Assembly: GCA_900554685.1 (NCBI GenBank)
Contig: USIG01000087.1
Coordinates: 1-7,311, forward strand
Length of the DNA stretch: 7,311 nucleotides
Direction of reading: 5' to 3'
From: an uncultured Cryptobacterium sp.
Lineage (GTDB): Bacteria > Actinomycetota > Coriobacteriia > Coriobacteriales > Eggerthellaceae
Position 1 is the stretch's first letter; every line of letters starts with the position of its first letter. Position numbers and translations under genes: made by a program. Shown here piece after piece: positions 1-6,900 of this stretch. The notes below the pieces were generated by a model that saw only the letters and a list, made by a program, of their open reading frames with translations, ran no database searches and was not told the DNA's origin.

Positions 1-1925
1 TAACGATCACCTTCTTTATCTTCCCCCTGATCTAAAACCAGCAAATATTTTGCTCCACTTCTTTCAACTGCTTCTTTTACATCTAAATTATTTGCATACT
101 CATTAAGACCCAACCGAATTATCTTGCTATCTTCAGACTCTGCACCTATCGCTGCTACTCCCGAACGACGATAGTAAGTATTTAGGTCATACCCACCAAA
201 TGCAAATACACTTCCATCATCAGGAATATTGATAATTAAGTCATCGTTTGAGATGGTATCTGACACTTTTTCCAAAAAGAGTTCTTCTTCTTCATCCATA
301 ATGCAGATGTTGACTGAATGATTTTCATCGTGCCAACGAGCTTCAAAGTCCCCAAATGGAGTTGCCACTGCTCCAATCCCCGAAAGAGCATATGACGGAT
401 AATAGATAGCAGCCACTATGACAACAAAAAAGATTACAAATCCGCTTTTTGAAGTGCTGGAGGAATGATTACCACATAATGCTTTCAAATAAACCAGCGC
501 TCTTTCAAAAAGCTTTGCTAAAGCATATAAACCATATGCTGCAAGAGGAATTGCCGCCAATGCCGCCATTCCAGCAATCCTATGAGAATCCGTATACCAA
601 AAGCCCGTGAATAAAGAGCGTATTTCTCCCGAAAATGCAGACGTCACTAATACCAAGATACAGGCTAAAAGATACGAGACAACAAGCCATCTGTTCTTTT
701 TCTTAATCATTACATAAGCAAAGCCCATTATCACAAGTGCAGCAAGAGCAATTTGAACGGAAGAGCCACCAAAGGAAAGAAACAAAATATTAACCAAAGA
801 TTGACGAACCGACGCAAATGGCTCCCAAGAAAAAGAAACCACGCTCTGGAGGAAAGGTGCTTTATATAAAACAACCCATATTATCGCTATCGCCAATGAC
901 AAACAGGCAAAAATAACTGCCTTAAAGGAGGATCTTTTCTCTGCAAGAAAGCGATTAGCAATGTAAAAACAGAAGGGGATAAGTAACACCGCAACAGTGA
1001 ATACTGCATTAGTCTGCAAAAAAACAAGCGCAAATAATCCCACTACAAACAAAATCAGATACTTTATTTGGATTTCTTTAACTTCAGCCACATTTAAAGC
1101 GCGAACGAAACATATTACAGTGAGTGGCACGCAGCAATATGCTGCCATATTTGGATAGAGAGGTCCAAACGAAATCATGCCCCAAGGAAAACTCGCAAAT
1201 GCAAGTGAAAGAATCGAACCACAGACAAGAAAAAGTCTATTATTGCTCAAGCTTCTCAATAAAATAAAAATGCTCAGAGGAAATACGATAGATATGAATG
1301 TAAAGAGCGTAGCATTAGCTGCAATAGCAGCATTTGCACCACTTAACGATGCCACTATAGCAGCTACACAATGCCACGCAGCTGGGTAAAAAGAAGTCGC
1401 CTCATCACCGCTAGGACTTTCGTAGCCACTAGCTATGCCATGGTATAAGGATGCTTCCAGAGATGAATAATTGCCCGATTGGAGAAAAGACTGAATATAA
1501 CCAAGATGCGCCTCATTGTCAGACTCCTGGCTAAATGATGCTGGGCCATCTAATGGAACGACAAAATAAAATGCGGCAACAAGCAAGGCGATCCCAATAT
1601 ATAAACTCATCAACAAGAGATCAGACCTAACTTGTCCTTTTTGAAATGAGTGGTCGGCAGCTTGTCTCTTTCTAGCTGCTAACCATCTTGTGACAAAAAC
1701 AACAAAAGAAACAATGGTGCATAAAGCGAATGTATTTACCCAAGAAGTAAAGAGATCAATTTTTGAATAAACAATCGCTAAAAGCTCATATGCGGCAATC
1801 GAAACAAGAGGAGCCAGAGAGATAGCTGTAATTGTAGAAATTTTTGCAGATCTAATAAATAAATACCCTGGTAAATACAAGATTAATATTGAAGCAAGCG
1901 CCGCCAGTATAAAAATAGTCCACAT
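1..1925 (-). CDS. DUF6541-type polytopic membrane protein, probable surface-glycan enzyme (3' end at or beyond window edge)
   Basis: An uninterrupted minus-strand frame runs from an ATG at 1925 to the left edge, giving 641 complete codons. The last two bases (TA) are either the start of a stop codon or a Tyr codon. About 12-13 hydrophobic segments are visible between residues 3 and 512, with a soluble tail at about 513-641. Features resembling the DUF6541 family of actinobacterial membrane proteins are an acidic first large loop with E134-S-D-N-E-A-H140, FYPAAWH at 179-185, YPNMA at 257-261, and FWYTDSHRIAG at 442-452 just before a membrane segment. The loop position recalls where GT-C glycosyltransferases hold their catalytic acid, so a lipid-linked-sugar transferase or glycan-processing role outside the membrane is plausible but inferred. 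The tail carries an acidic run at 544-548 (DEEEE) and ends near ERSGAKYLLVLD, typical of the C-terminus of such proteins, so little is probably missing. The start lies 6 bases after the upstream stop. AAAAGG at 1935-1940, inside the previous gene, can serve as its ribosome binding site. Confidence 0.85.
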   Translation of the reverse strand, partial: MWTIFILAALASILILYLPGYLFIRSAKISTITAISLAPLVSIAAYELLAIVYSKIDLFTSWVNTFALCTIVSFVVFVTRWLAARKRQAADHSFQKGQVRSDLLLMSLYIGIALLVAAFYFVVPLDGPASFSQESDNEAHLGYIQSFLQSGNYSSLEASLYHGIASGYESPSGDEATSFYPAAWHCVAAIVASLSGANAAIAANATLFTFISIVFPLSIFILLRSLSNNRLFLVCGSILSLAFASFPWGMISFGPLYPNMAAYCCVPLTVICFVRALNVAEVKEIQIKYLILFVVGLFALVFLQTNAVFTVAVLLIPFCFYIANRFLAEKRSSFKAVIFACLSLAIAIIWVVLYKAPFLQSVVSFSWEPFASVRQSLVNILFLSFGGSSVQIALAALVIMGFAYVMIKKKNRWLVVSYLLACILVLVTSAFSGEIRSLFTGFWYTDSHRIAGMAALAAIPLAAYGLYALAKLFERALVYLKALCGNHSSSTSKSGFVIFFVVIVAAIYYPSYALSGIGAVATPFGDFEARWHDENHSVNICIMDEEEELFLEKVSDTISNDDLIINIPDDGSVFAFGGYDLNTYYRRSGVAAIGAESEDSKIIRLGLNEYANNLDVKEAVERSGAKYLLVLDQGEDKEGDR

Positions 1926-1931
1926 ATCAAT

Positions 1932-3824
1932 TTACCTTTTAACAGCTTTCAATAAGTTTCTTGCTAGTTTTTTCCGTTTCGAACCTTCCGGGAACAAAGC
2001 GGCCTTTAACGATACCGCTTCTTCAGGCTCTAGTACCTCTCCAAGAAGAACTTCATAGACGTCAGATTTCCTAGCCTGTTTCCAATATAAATTTCCAAAA
2101 CGTTGATTTGCGTTAAGAATTGGTGGCTTGCCATATTCCAAATACACAGCGATTGGGTTTTCTTCAGAAATCCAATCATTTGACCATTCAGCATTAAGCC
2201 ATGCCGTCGTATCAACCACGTCAACAGCATAGGAAACTTCGCTAAAAGGAAGCTCCGCAACATTCAGTCCTAGCAGCAAATGAGCTCTAAACGCCTGGTT
2301 TTCAAGTAAGTAGCCTGATGCAACCGGAGTTTTCTTTCTTTGTGTAGGAGGCTTGCCAATTTCTCTTTCCGGTTCGATTAAACGATACTGAGAACGCAAC
2401 CTATTAACCATATCGCATATTTTATCCGGACTGCAATTCTGCTTAGCAAGTTTAGGATCAATAACTGTTACTGCAGTGTCCAAAATAAGATCGTTTTTTG
2501 GAGCGAGATTGTAATCTCCAAGAAAGCTCTTTGTTGCCGGTTTGTTCAATTCCCGATGTAGTAAAACATTCCTTGCACACGAATACGCTTCCTTTTTCCC
2601 TTCCAACAAAAGAGCAGGATCTGTATTAAAAATTGCGAGTCCATCAATCCAAAGCATTGGTTCTTCGCTGTTTGTAAGCCAAGGGAGAAGCAATGGCTGC
2701 ACAATATCCATATTTTTCAATGAAAGATCAGCGAGCTCTACAGGACAAACAAAATTAGACCAGTGAGTTTTAACTATACACAAATTATCAGGAAGCAATG
2801 GCAGGATGTTATTAAACGCATCTAGAATGAATTCAGTGTCATACAAAACCGTTAAACTATATTCTTTTTTGGAATCGAGATGTTCGATTAAGCTTTCAAT
2901 ACATATCTCAAATGCATTTGCGGATCTATCACGATAGCGCCAATATATTTGAATTGGATTTTTGCCGTCATTTGATTTTTCTGAAGGCAAATTCGTACGC
3001 GAAGTATCCAAAAAGAAGACAAGAGGCACTTGTTTTATTCGTGCTTTACCTTCTTGAATAATCTTTGAGATAAACACACTGTATAGCACTTCACCAAAAT
3101 AGCCTGCAATACGTTTTCTCGTGGAAGTAATATTTGAATAATCAAATCGACGATCAAATTCCAAAAGAATACTAAATTCAAATTCACAAAACTGATTAAA
3201 GTATTCCTTGTTCATGATATAGCAGCTATATCCTAGATATTTATTGCCAGACATATAGCTGTCAAAGTTACTAAGATACTCTGGTTGCTTCTCCTCGACG
3301 ATAGATCTGACGAGCGCGACATCTTCGTCCGTATAGAGGCCAAAAGCAATCATATGCTCTTGAACAGAGCTTTTTATCCCAGCGGGTGTAGGAGCCTTGG
3401 AGACATCCCAATAGGGAGGCGTAACAATGTCGCATTGCAAGGTTTCTTTTATGAGTTCTTCATTATTTATTTGATAATCACGAAAAGAGAAGTCAGATAA
3501 AGAGTCTGCTTCAATCTGTAGATGGTCATTTGCAGGATGCTCAATTCCATCAAAGCAAAAATAGCGTCTGTAATGGCAAAGACCATAGTAATCTGCATCT
3601 AAGTTTTTCCAAGCCCAGTACTGAGCAGACAATTCACAAAAAGAAAAATTTCTATCAGAAATATTTTCTCCTGCATTATCCGGTTGCATTCCTGGAATTG
3701 CGCTTGAGGCATTTGCTGCTCCAACCTGAACTGGCAAGTATAAATCTGAATTCGGTAGAGGAACCTCTTTATGACAAGAAACAAGAATTTTTATATTGGG
3801 ATTTTGTTCGGCAGCCATTACCAT
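1932..3824 (-). CDS. DUF4422 glycosyltransferase fused to a degenerate GT8-like domain
   Basis: This 630-residue protein has two parts. Residues about 10-275 match the DUF4422 family of capsule and wall-glycan glycosyltransferases: ILVSCHKE at 13-20, LPVQVGA at 30-36, DNAGENIS at 49-56, FCELSAQYWAWKN at 62-74 and the hallmark GLCHYRRYF at 81-89. Residues about 290-600 resemble a family 8 glycosyltransferase: a strand-helix start (IQIYW at 291-295, then ESLIEH), LWIDGLAIFNTD at 391-402 in the place of the DxD strand, ASGYLLENQAFR at 502-513, LPFSEVSYAV at 525-534, YGKPP at 564-568 and YWKQARKSDVYEVLL at 580-594. The expected catalytic residues of GT8 are not kept, so the N-terminal half is the likely active enzyme. 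The tail (616-630) is rich in Lys/Arg with spaced Leu, suggesting peripheral membrane binding. DUF4422 proteins are usually about 250-300 residues, so this one is unusually long. The start at 3824 shares one base with the upstream stop (TAATG). A second in-frame ATG at 3818 is also possible. The sugar transferred cannot be told from sequence. Confidence 0.9.
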   Translation of the reverse strand: MVMAAEQNPNIKILVSCHKEVPLPNSDLYLPVQVGAANASSAIPGMQPDNAGENISDRNFSFCELSAQYWAWKNLDADYYGLCHYRRYFCFDGIEHPANDHLQIEADSLSDFSFRDYQINNEELIKETLQCDIVTPPYWDVSKAPTPAGIKSSVQEHMIAFGLYTDEDVALVRSIVEEKQPEYLSNFDSYMSGNKYLGYSCYIMNKEYFNQFCEFEFSILLEFDRRFDYSNITSTRKRIAGYFGEVLYSVFISKIIQEGKARIKQVPLVFFLDTSRTNLPSEKSNDGKNPIQIYWRYRDRSANAFEICIESLIEHLDSKKEYSLTVLYDTEFILDAFNNILPLLPDNLCIVKTHWSNFVCPVELADLSLKNMDIVQPLLLPWLTNSEEPMLWIDGLAIFNTDPALLLEGKKEAYSCARNVLLHRELNKPATKSFLGDYNLAPKNDLILDTAVTVIDPKLAKQNCSPDKICDMVNRLRSQYRLIEPEREIGKPPTQRKKTPVASGYLLENQAFRAHLLLGLNVAELPFSEVSYAVDVVDTTAWLNAEWSNDWISEENPIAVYLEYGKPPILNANQRFGNLYWKQARKSDVYEVLLGEVLEPEEAVSLKAALFPEGSKRKKLARNLLKAVKR

Positions 3825-4846
3825 TAGCCCTCCTTTTTTAAATCAATATAAGGAGAAGCGAAGCGATCTTTATGCTCTAAATAATATTTGACCATGTCTT
3901 TAGTTTGTGGACCATAACCAAGATGACCGACAACTATATTTTCACTAACAACCATTCCCCTGCCTGTGAAACACGCATAATGACAAATATGTTCCTCGTC
4001 ATCACCTAATCCATATTCGCTTCCAACAAAAGTAAGGGGGAACTTCCCAAATTCTTCCCATGCTTTTCGGGTAAACAAGATCGCACCAATACTGTAACGA
4101 GTAGCGCATATAGTAAAAGAGAGCGGATCGCGCATAAAACACTCAGTTAAAGCATCCACATCACGAAGCACTGGCTGAGTAGCACCCCATAAGTATTTGG
4201 CAACCTCTGGGTTTTCTAGTACCGCCTTATTGTGGTGAATTCCATCAGTTATCTTCATCGAAGTTAGACCAGTAGCTCTAAAATCTTCTAGTAAGTTACA
4301 TTTTTCTAATAGACGTATATGACCATAGCAACTCACATTAATAAGTGGAGAAACAAAAGCTGGTTCATAGAAGCTTTTGTTTTTCACTAAGTTATAAGTT
4401 TCTATGAGGGGCTCAAAATACGTTTTTGGTAAGAACATATCTTCATCAAGCTTAAAGATCCACTTTGCAGACGGATGCAACTCAATAGCAAGATTTTGAA
4501 TAAGCGAAAGATGATTTATTTCAGTAGAGAGGTATGACCAATTATGCTCCGCGGCAACCTTTTTCAATCCTTCGTTTTGAAGCCCGCTTGTCATAATACA
4601 TATATCTAAATCGCCAGGAGCGGCAGCTTCAATTCGAGAAAAAACATCATCCCAAAGTGGCTCCTTATATCCAGCAAGAATAATACAGAGTTTATCTGAA
4701 CCTTTTGATCTATCAATAAAATTATAGCTTGAAGAACGAACTTGCTCTACGCGATCTCTATGGCGACGAATTCTGCGCGCTTCAAAAAAGGCTGAAAAAA
4801 ATGCATTTTTGTTCAAGGCCCTATACAGTGTTTCTTTTGCAGTCAT
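3824..4846 (-). CDS. GT-A fold glycosyltransferase (GT2-like)
   Basis: A 340-residue protein from the ATG at 4846. It looks like a cytoplasmic nucleotide-sugar-dependent glycosyltransferase: a Rossmann-like start (KLCIILAGYKE, about 52-62), LDICIMTSG at about 80-88, then KWIFKLDEDMFLP at about 128-140, whose D134-E-D136 fits the metal/UDP-binding DxD of GT-A enzymes. GLGDDEEH at about 279-286 is a good candidate for the catalytic-base region, and VGHLGYG follows near 305-311. The N-terminus is strongly basic (ARRIRRHRDR), suggesting contact with the membrane. There are no membrane segments. An ATG at 4870 would add eight residues (MSIQMEIC), but it has no ribosome binding site, whereas GGAG lies 6 bases before the ATG at 4846. 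It is the first gene after the rhamnose block and shares its stop codon with the start of the DUF4422 gene, so the two are probably translationally coupled. Donor sugar and acceptor are unknown. A rhamnosyltransferase would suit the context but is only inference. Confidence 0.85.
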   Translation of the reverse strand: MTAKETLYRALNKNAFFSAFFEARRIRRHRDRVEQVRSSSYNFIDRSKGSDKLCIILAGYKEPLWDDVFSRIEAAAPGDLDICIMTSGLQNEGLKKVAAEHNWSYLSTEINHLSLIQNLAIELHPSAKWIFKLDEDMFLPKTYFEPLIETYNLVKNKSFYEPAFVSPLINVSCYGHIRLLEKCNLLEDFRATGLTSMKITDGIHHNKAVLENPEVAKYLWGATQPVLRDVDALTECFMRDPLSFTICATRYSIGAILFTRKAWEEFGKFPLTFVGSEYGLGDDEEHICHYACFTGRGMVVSENIVVGHLGYGPQTKDMVKYYLEHKDRFASPYIDLKKEG

Positions 4847-4852
4847 ACAGAT

Positions 4853-4856
4853 CTCC
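4853..4856 (-). promoter_or_regulatory. Ribosome binding site that decides the glycosyltransferase start
   Basis: Minus-strand GGAG stands 6 bases before the ATG at 4846. The upstream in-frame ATG at 4870 is preceded only by TTTGGCACG, which pairs poorly with 16S rRNA. This favours 4846 as the true start of the glycosyltransferase. Confidence 0.6.
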
Positions 4857-4966
4857 ATTTGAATTGACATCGTGCCAAATTTTAATGATACCTGTTTACT
4901 CGTGGTTTTGTTAATAGCTGATAAAAGTTCAACAGAATCGAAGGTGTCTTATGTTTCGGTCAGATT
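4857..4966. other. Intergenic gap between rfbB and the glycosyltransferase block
   Basis: This is the only gap longer than 10 bases between genes in the window; elsewhere neighbours overlap or lie 5-9 bases apart. It is A/T-rich and holds the candidate promoter. I see no tRNA or riboswitch-like fold in it, and no convincing terminator: a 5-bp inverted repeat over the rfbB stop codon is too weak and is not followed by T residues on the transcribed strand. It separates the precursor-synthesis genes from the assembly genes. Confidence 0.6.
4885..4914 (-). promoter_or_regulatory. Candidate sigma70-type promoter upstream of the glycosyltransferase block
   Basis: In the gap after rfbB, the minus strand reads TTAACA (4914-4909), an 18-base spacer, then TATCAT (4890-4885), followed by an A/T-rich stretch. 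Each box is one or two bases from consensus. A start of transcription near 4878 would leave a leader of about 32 bases before the ATG at 4846 but only about 8 before the ATG at 4870, which again favours the shorter protein. This is pattern matching in A/T-rich DNA and may be chance. The gene block could equally be read through from the rhamnose genes. Confidence 0.35.
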
Positions 4967-5980
4967 TTATTGACCTTGTTTTGCATATTTTGCTTCTGTT
5001 GCTTCTTTAGCGGGTCTCCACCAGGATTCGTTTTCCTTATACCAATGGATAGTTTGGGTAAGACCTTCTGCGAAGTCAGTATGCTGGGGCTGCCAGCCAA
5101 GTTCAGTACGCAGTTTTGTTGAGTCGATAGCATAACGACGATCATGACCCGGACGATCTTTTACCCAGTCGAAGTCATCTTCGTTTTTGCCCATAGCTTT
5201 TAAAATGGCATGAAGTACATCGATGTTGTTCTTCTCGCCATCAGCACCAATTAAATAGGTCTCGCCTATCTTTCCTTTAGTCAGAATAGTCCACACTGCG
5301 CTGGAATGATCCTCTGTGTGAATCCAATCACGAACATTGAGGCCATCACCATAAAGCTTTGGCTTAATACCACAAAGAATGTTGGTGATCTGACGTGGAA
5401 TAAATTTCTCTACATGCTGGTATGGACCGTAATTGTTAGAACAATTACTAATGGTAGTACGCAGGCCATAGGTACGAGTCCAGGCACGCACGAGCATATC
5501 TGATGCTGCCTTAGTAGAACTATATGGGCTTGATGGGTTATAGGGCGTCTCTTCGGTAAAGCGATTAGGATCATCAAGCGCTAGATCGCCATACACCTCA
5601 TCGGTCGATACGTGATGATAACGAATATCGTATTTACGGCATGCTTCAAGTAAACAATACGTACCTTCGACATTAGTCTTTAAGAAAGGCTCTGGGTTGG
5701 CAATAGAGTTGTCGTTGTGAGATTCGGCAGCATAATGAACAATAGCATCATGACCAGGAACGAGTTTATCTAGCAACTCTCTGTCGCAAATATCCCCTAC
5801 AACAAGTTCTACCCTATCTTTAGGAAGACCAGCAATATTTTCTTTATTGCCCGCATAGGTAAGTTTATCAAGCACTGTTACGTGCACTTCAGGATGGTTA
5901 TTTACGACATAATGCACAAAGTTGGAGCCAATAAAGCCACAACCACCAGTGACGATAATGTTTTTATAGGTTTCAGCCAT
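4967..5980 (-). CDS. rfbB: dTDP-glucose 4,6-dehydratase (RmlB)
   Basis: This enzyme catalyses the second step of dTDP-L-rhamnose synthesis: NAD-dependent conversion of dTDP-D-glucose to dTDP-4-keto-6-deoxyglucose in the cytoplasm. The 337-residue protein is a full-length extended short-chain dehydrogenase. It shows the NAD-binding TGGCGFIGSN at 11-20, HYAAESHND at 82-90, the catalytic STDEVYGD at 125-132 (T126, D127, E128, as in RmlB enzymes) and Y153-S-S-T-K157, the YxxxK pair. It also has SNNYGPYQHVEKFIPRQI at 181-198 and GDGLNVRDWIHTEDH at 211-225, both typical of the substrate-binding part. The D-E pair after T126 separates it from UDP-galactose 4-epimerases. It starts 9 bases after the rfbD stop. 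The ribosome binding site is modest: AAGAAG shortly before the ATG, or AGAAGG slightly further up within rfbD. Confidence 0.96.
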   Translation of the reverse strand: MAETYKNIIVTGGCGFIGSNFVHYVVNNHPEVHVTVLDKLTYAGNKENIAGLPKDRVELVVGDICDRELLDKLVPGHDAIVHYAAESHNDNSIANPEPFLKTNVEGTYCLLEACRKYDIRYHHVSTDEVYGDLALDDPNRFTEETPYNPSSPYSSTKAASDMLVRAWTRTYGLRTTISNCSNNYGPYQHVEKFIPRQITNILCGIKPKLYGDGLNVRDWIHTEDHSSAVWTILTKGKIGETYLIGADGEKNNIDVLHAILKAMGKNEDDFDWVKDRPGHDRRYAIDSTKLRTELGWQPQHTDFAEGLTQTIHWYKENESWWRPAKEATEAKYAKQGQ

Positions 5981-5989
5981 ATTATCTTC

Positions 5990-6895
5990 TTAACCTTCTA
6001 GCTCAGGGAGATTCTTTAAGTAGTCTGTCAGCGCATCTTGCCAGGGGCGCATCTCATCGCCAATAGTTTGCTCTAGATGAAAGTTTCTTAAACTAGAAAA
6101 CGCGGGCCTATCAGCAGAGGCAGGATTGGCTTTTTTGTACTCTTCGCTCGTTACAGGAATAACCTCACAATCCAAACCCGCACCTTGCATAATGGCAGTT
6201 GCAAAATCGCACCAAGAGCAAGTTTCCTTGTTGGTGCAATGATAGATTCCGTAGTTGTCCGTTAAGGCAATCTTTAAAATCTCGTAAGCCAGATCGTTAG
6301 CTGATGTGGGATTGCCGAGCTGATCATTGACTACTGTAATTCGGTCATGAGATTTACCAAGTTTAAGCATGGTCTTTACGAAATTATGACCTACATAGCC
6401 ATAAAGCCAAGCAGTGCGTACGATGAAGTGTTTGTTGCACAATATGGCTACTTGCTTTTCACCTTCAAGCTTAGAGCGACCATAGGCGCTTAAAGGGCCT
6501 ACCGGATCTGATTCGACGCGCTCGCCTTCCTCGTTTCCAGGAAATACATAATCTGTTGAAACCTGAACGAGTTTAGAGCCCTGCTTTTCGCAGGCAGCCG
6601 CTAGGTTTGCTGGTCCCTGCCCATTTACAAGCATTGCCTTATCTTCTGCTGTTTCGCAGCCATCAACATTGGTCATAGCAGCACAATTGATTACGATGTC
6701 GTATGGACCATGTTGATCAAACCATTCATTGACAGCTTTTTCATCTGCGATGTCTAATACATCCGCATCTACAGCATCTACTTCGGCATCTTTATATTCA
6801 GAAGGGATGGCGCCAATTTCTGCTTTCATTTCAGATAAACAGCGTTGAAGCTCATTTCCTAGCTGCCCCAAAGAGCCAGTGATCAATATCTTCAT
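5990..6895 (-). CDS. rfbD: dTDP-4-dehydrorhamnose reductase (RmlD)
   Basis: This enzyme catalyses the last step of dTDP-L-rhamnose synthesis, NAD(P)H-dependent reduction of dTDP-4-keto-L-rhamnose. The 301-residue protein has normal family length. It carries the cofactor-binding ITGSLGQLGNEL at 5-16, NCAAMTNVDGCE at 70-81, QVSTDYVFPG at 111-120 and the catalytic Y138-G-R-S-K142. RTAWLYG at 160-166, DQLGNPTSANDLA at 191-203 and RPAFSSLRN at 263-271 are characteristic of RmlD. It is a stand-alone reductase with no RmlC (epimerase) domain attached; an RmlC-RmlD fusion is another arrangement known in actinobacteria. It begins 5 bases after the rfbA stop. A strong AAGGAG at 6910-6915 lies 14 bases before the ATG, a long spacing, so translation probably depends partly on coupling to rfbA. 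Confidence 0.95.
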   Translation of the reverse strand: MKILITGSLGQLGNELQRCLSEMKAEIGAIPSEYKDAEVDAVDADVLDIADEKAVNEWFDQHGPYDIVINCAAMTNVDGCETAEDKAMLVNGQGPANLAAACEKQGSKLVQVSTDYVFPGNEEGERVESDPVGPLSAYGRSKLEGEKQVAILCNKHFIVRTAWLYGYVGHNFVKTMLKLGKSHDRITVVNDQLGNPTSANDLAYEILKIALTDNYGIYHCTNKETCSWCDFATAIMQGAGLDCEVIPVTSEEYKKANPASADRPAFSSLRNFHLEQTIGDEMRPWQDALTDYLKNLPELEG

Positions 6896-6900
6896 GGAAG

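Noticed and set aside
1177..1389. Plus-strand open frame of 70 codons
   Set aside because: It lies opposite the long DUF6541-type membrane protein frame, whose membrane segments and family motifs continue unbroken through it.
3530..3841. Plus-strand open frame of 103 codons
   Set aside because: It lies entirely opposite the DUF4422 gene and its start region, has no recognisable protein features, and the minus-strand frame is clearly the coding one.
4846..4870. Longer start for the glycosyltransferase at 4870 (eight extra residues)
   Set aside because: There is no ribosome binding site before this ATG, while GGAG stands 6 bases before the ATG at 4846. The candidate promoter would also leave almost no leader for the longer form. 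It remains possible but is less likely.
4958..4975. Inverted repeat ggtca...tgacc over the rfbB stop codon as a terminator
   Set aside because: The stem is only 5 bp with an 8-base loop, and no T run follows it in the direction of transcription.
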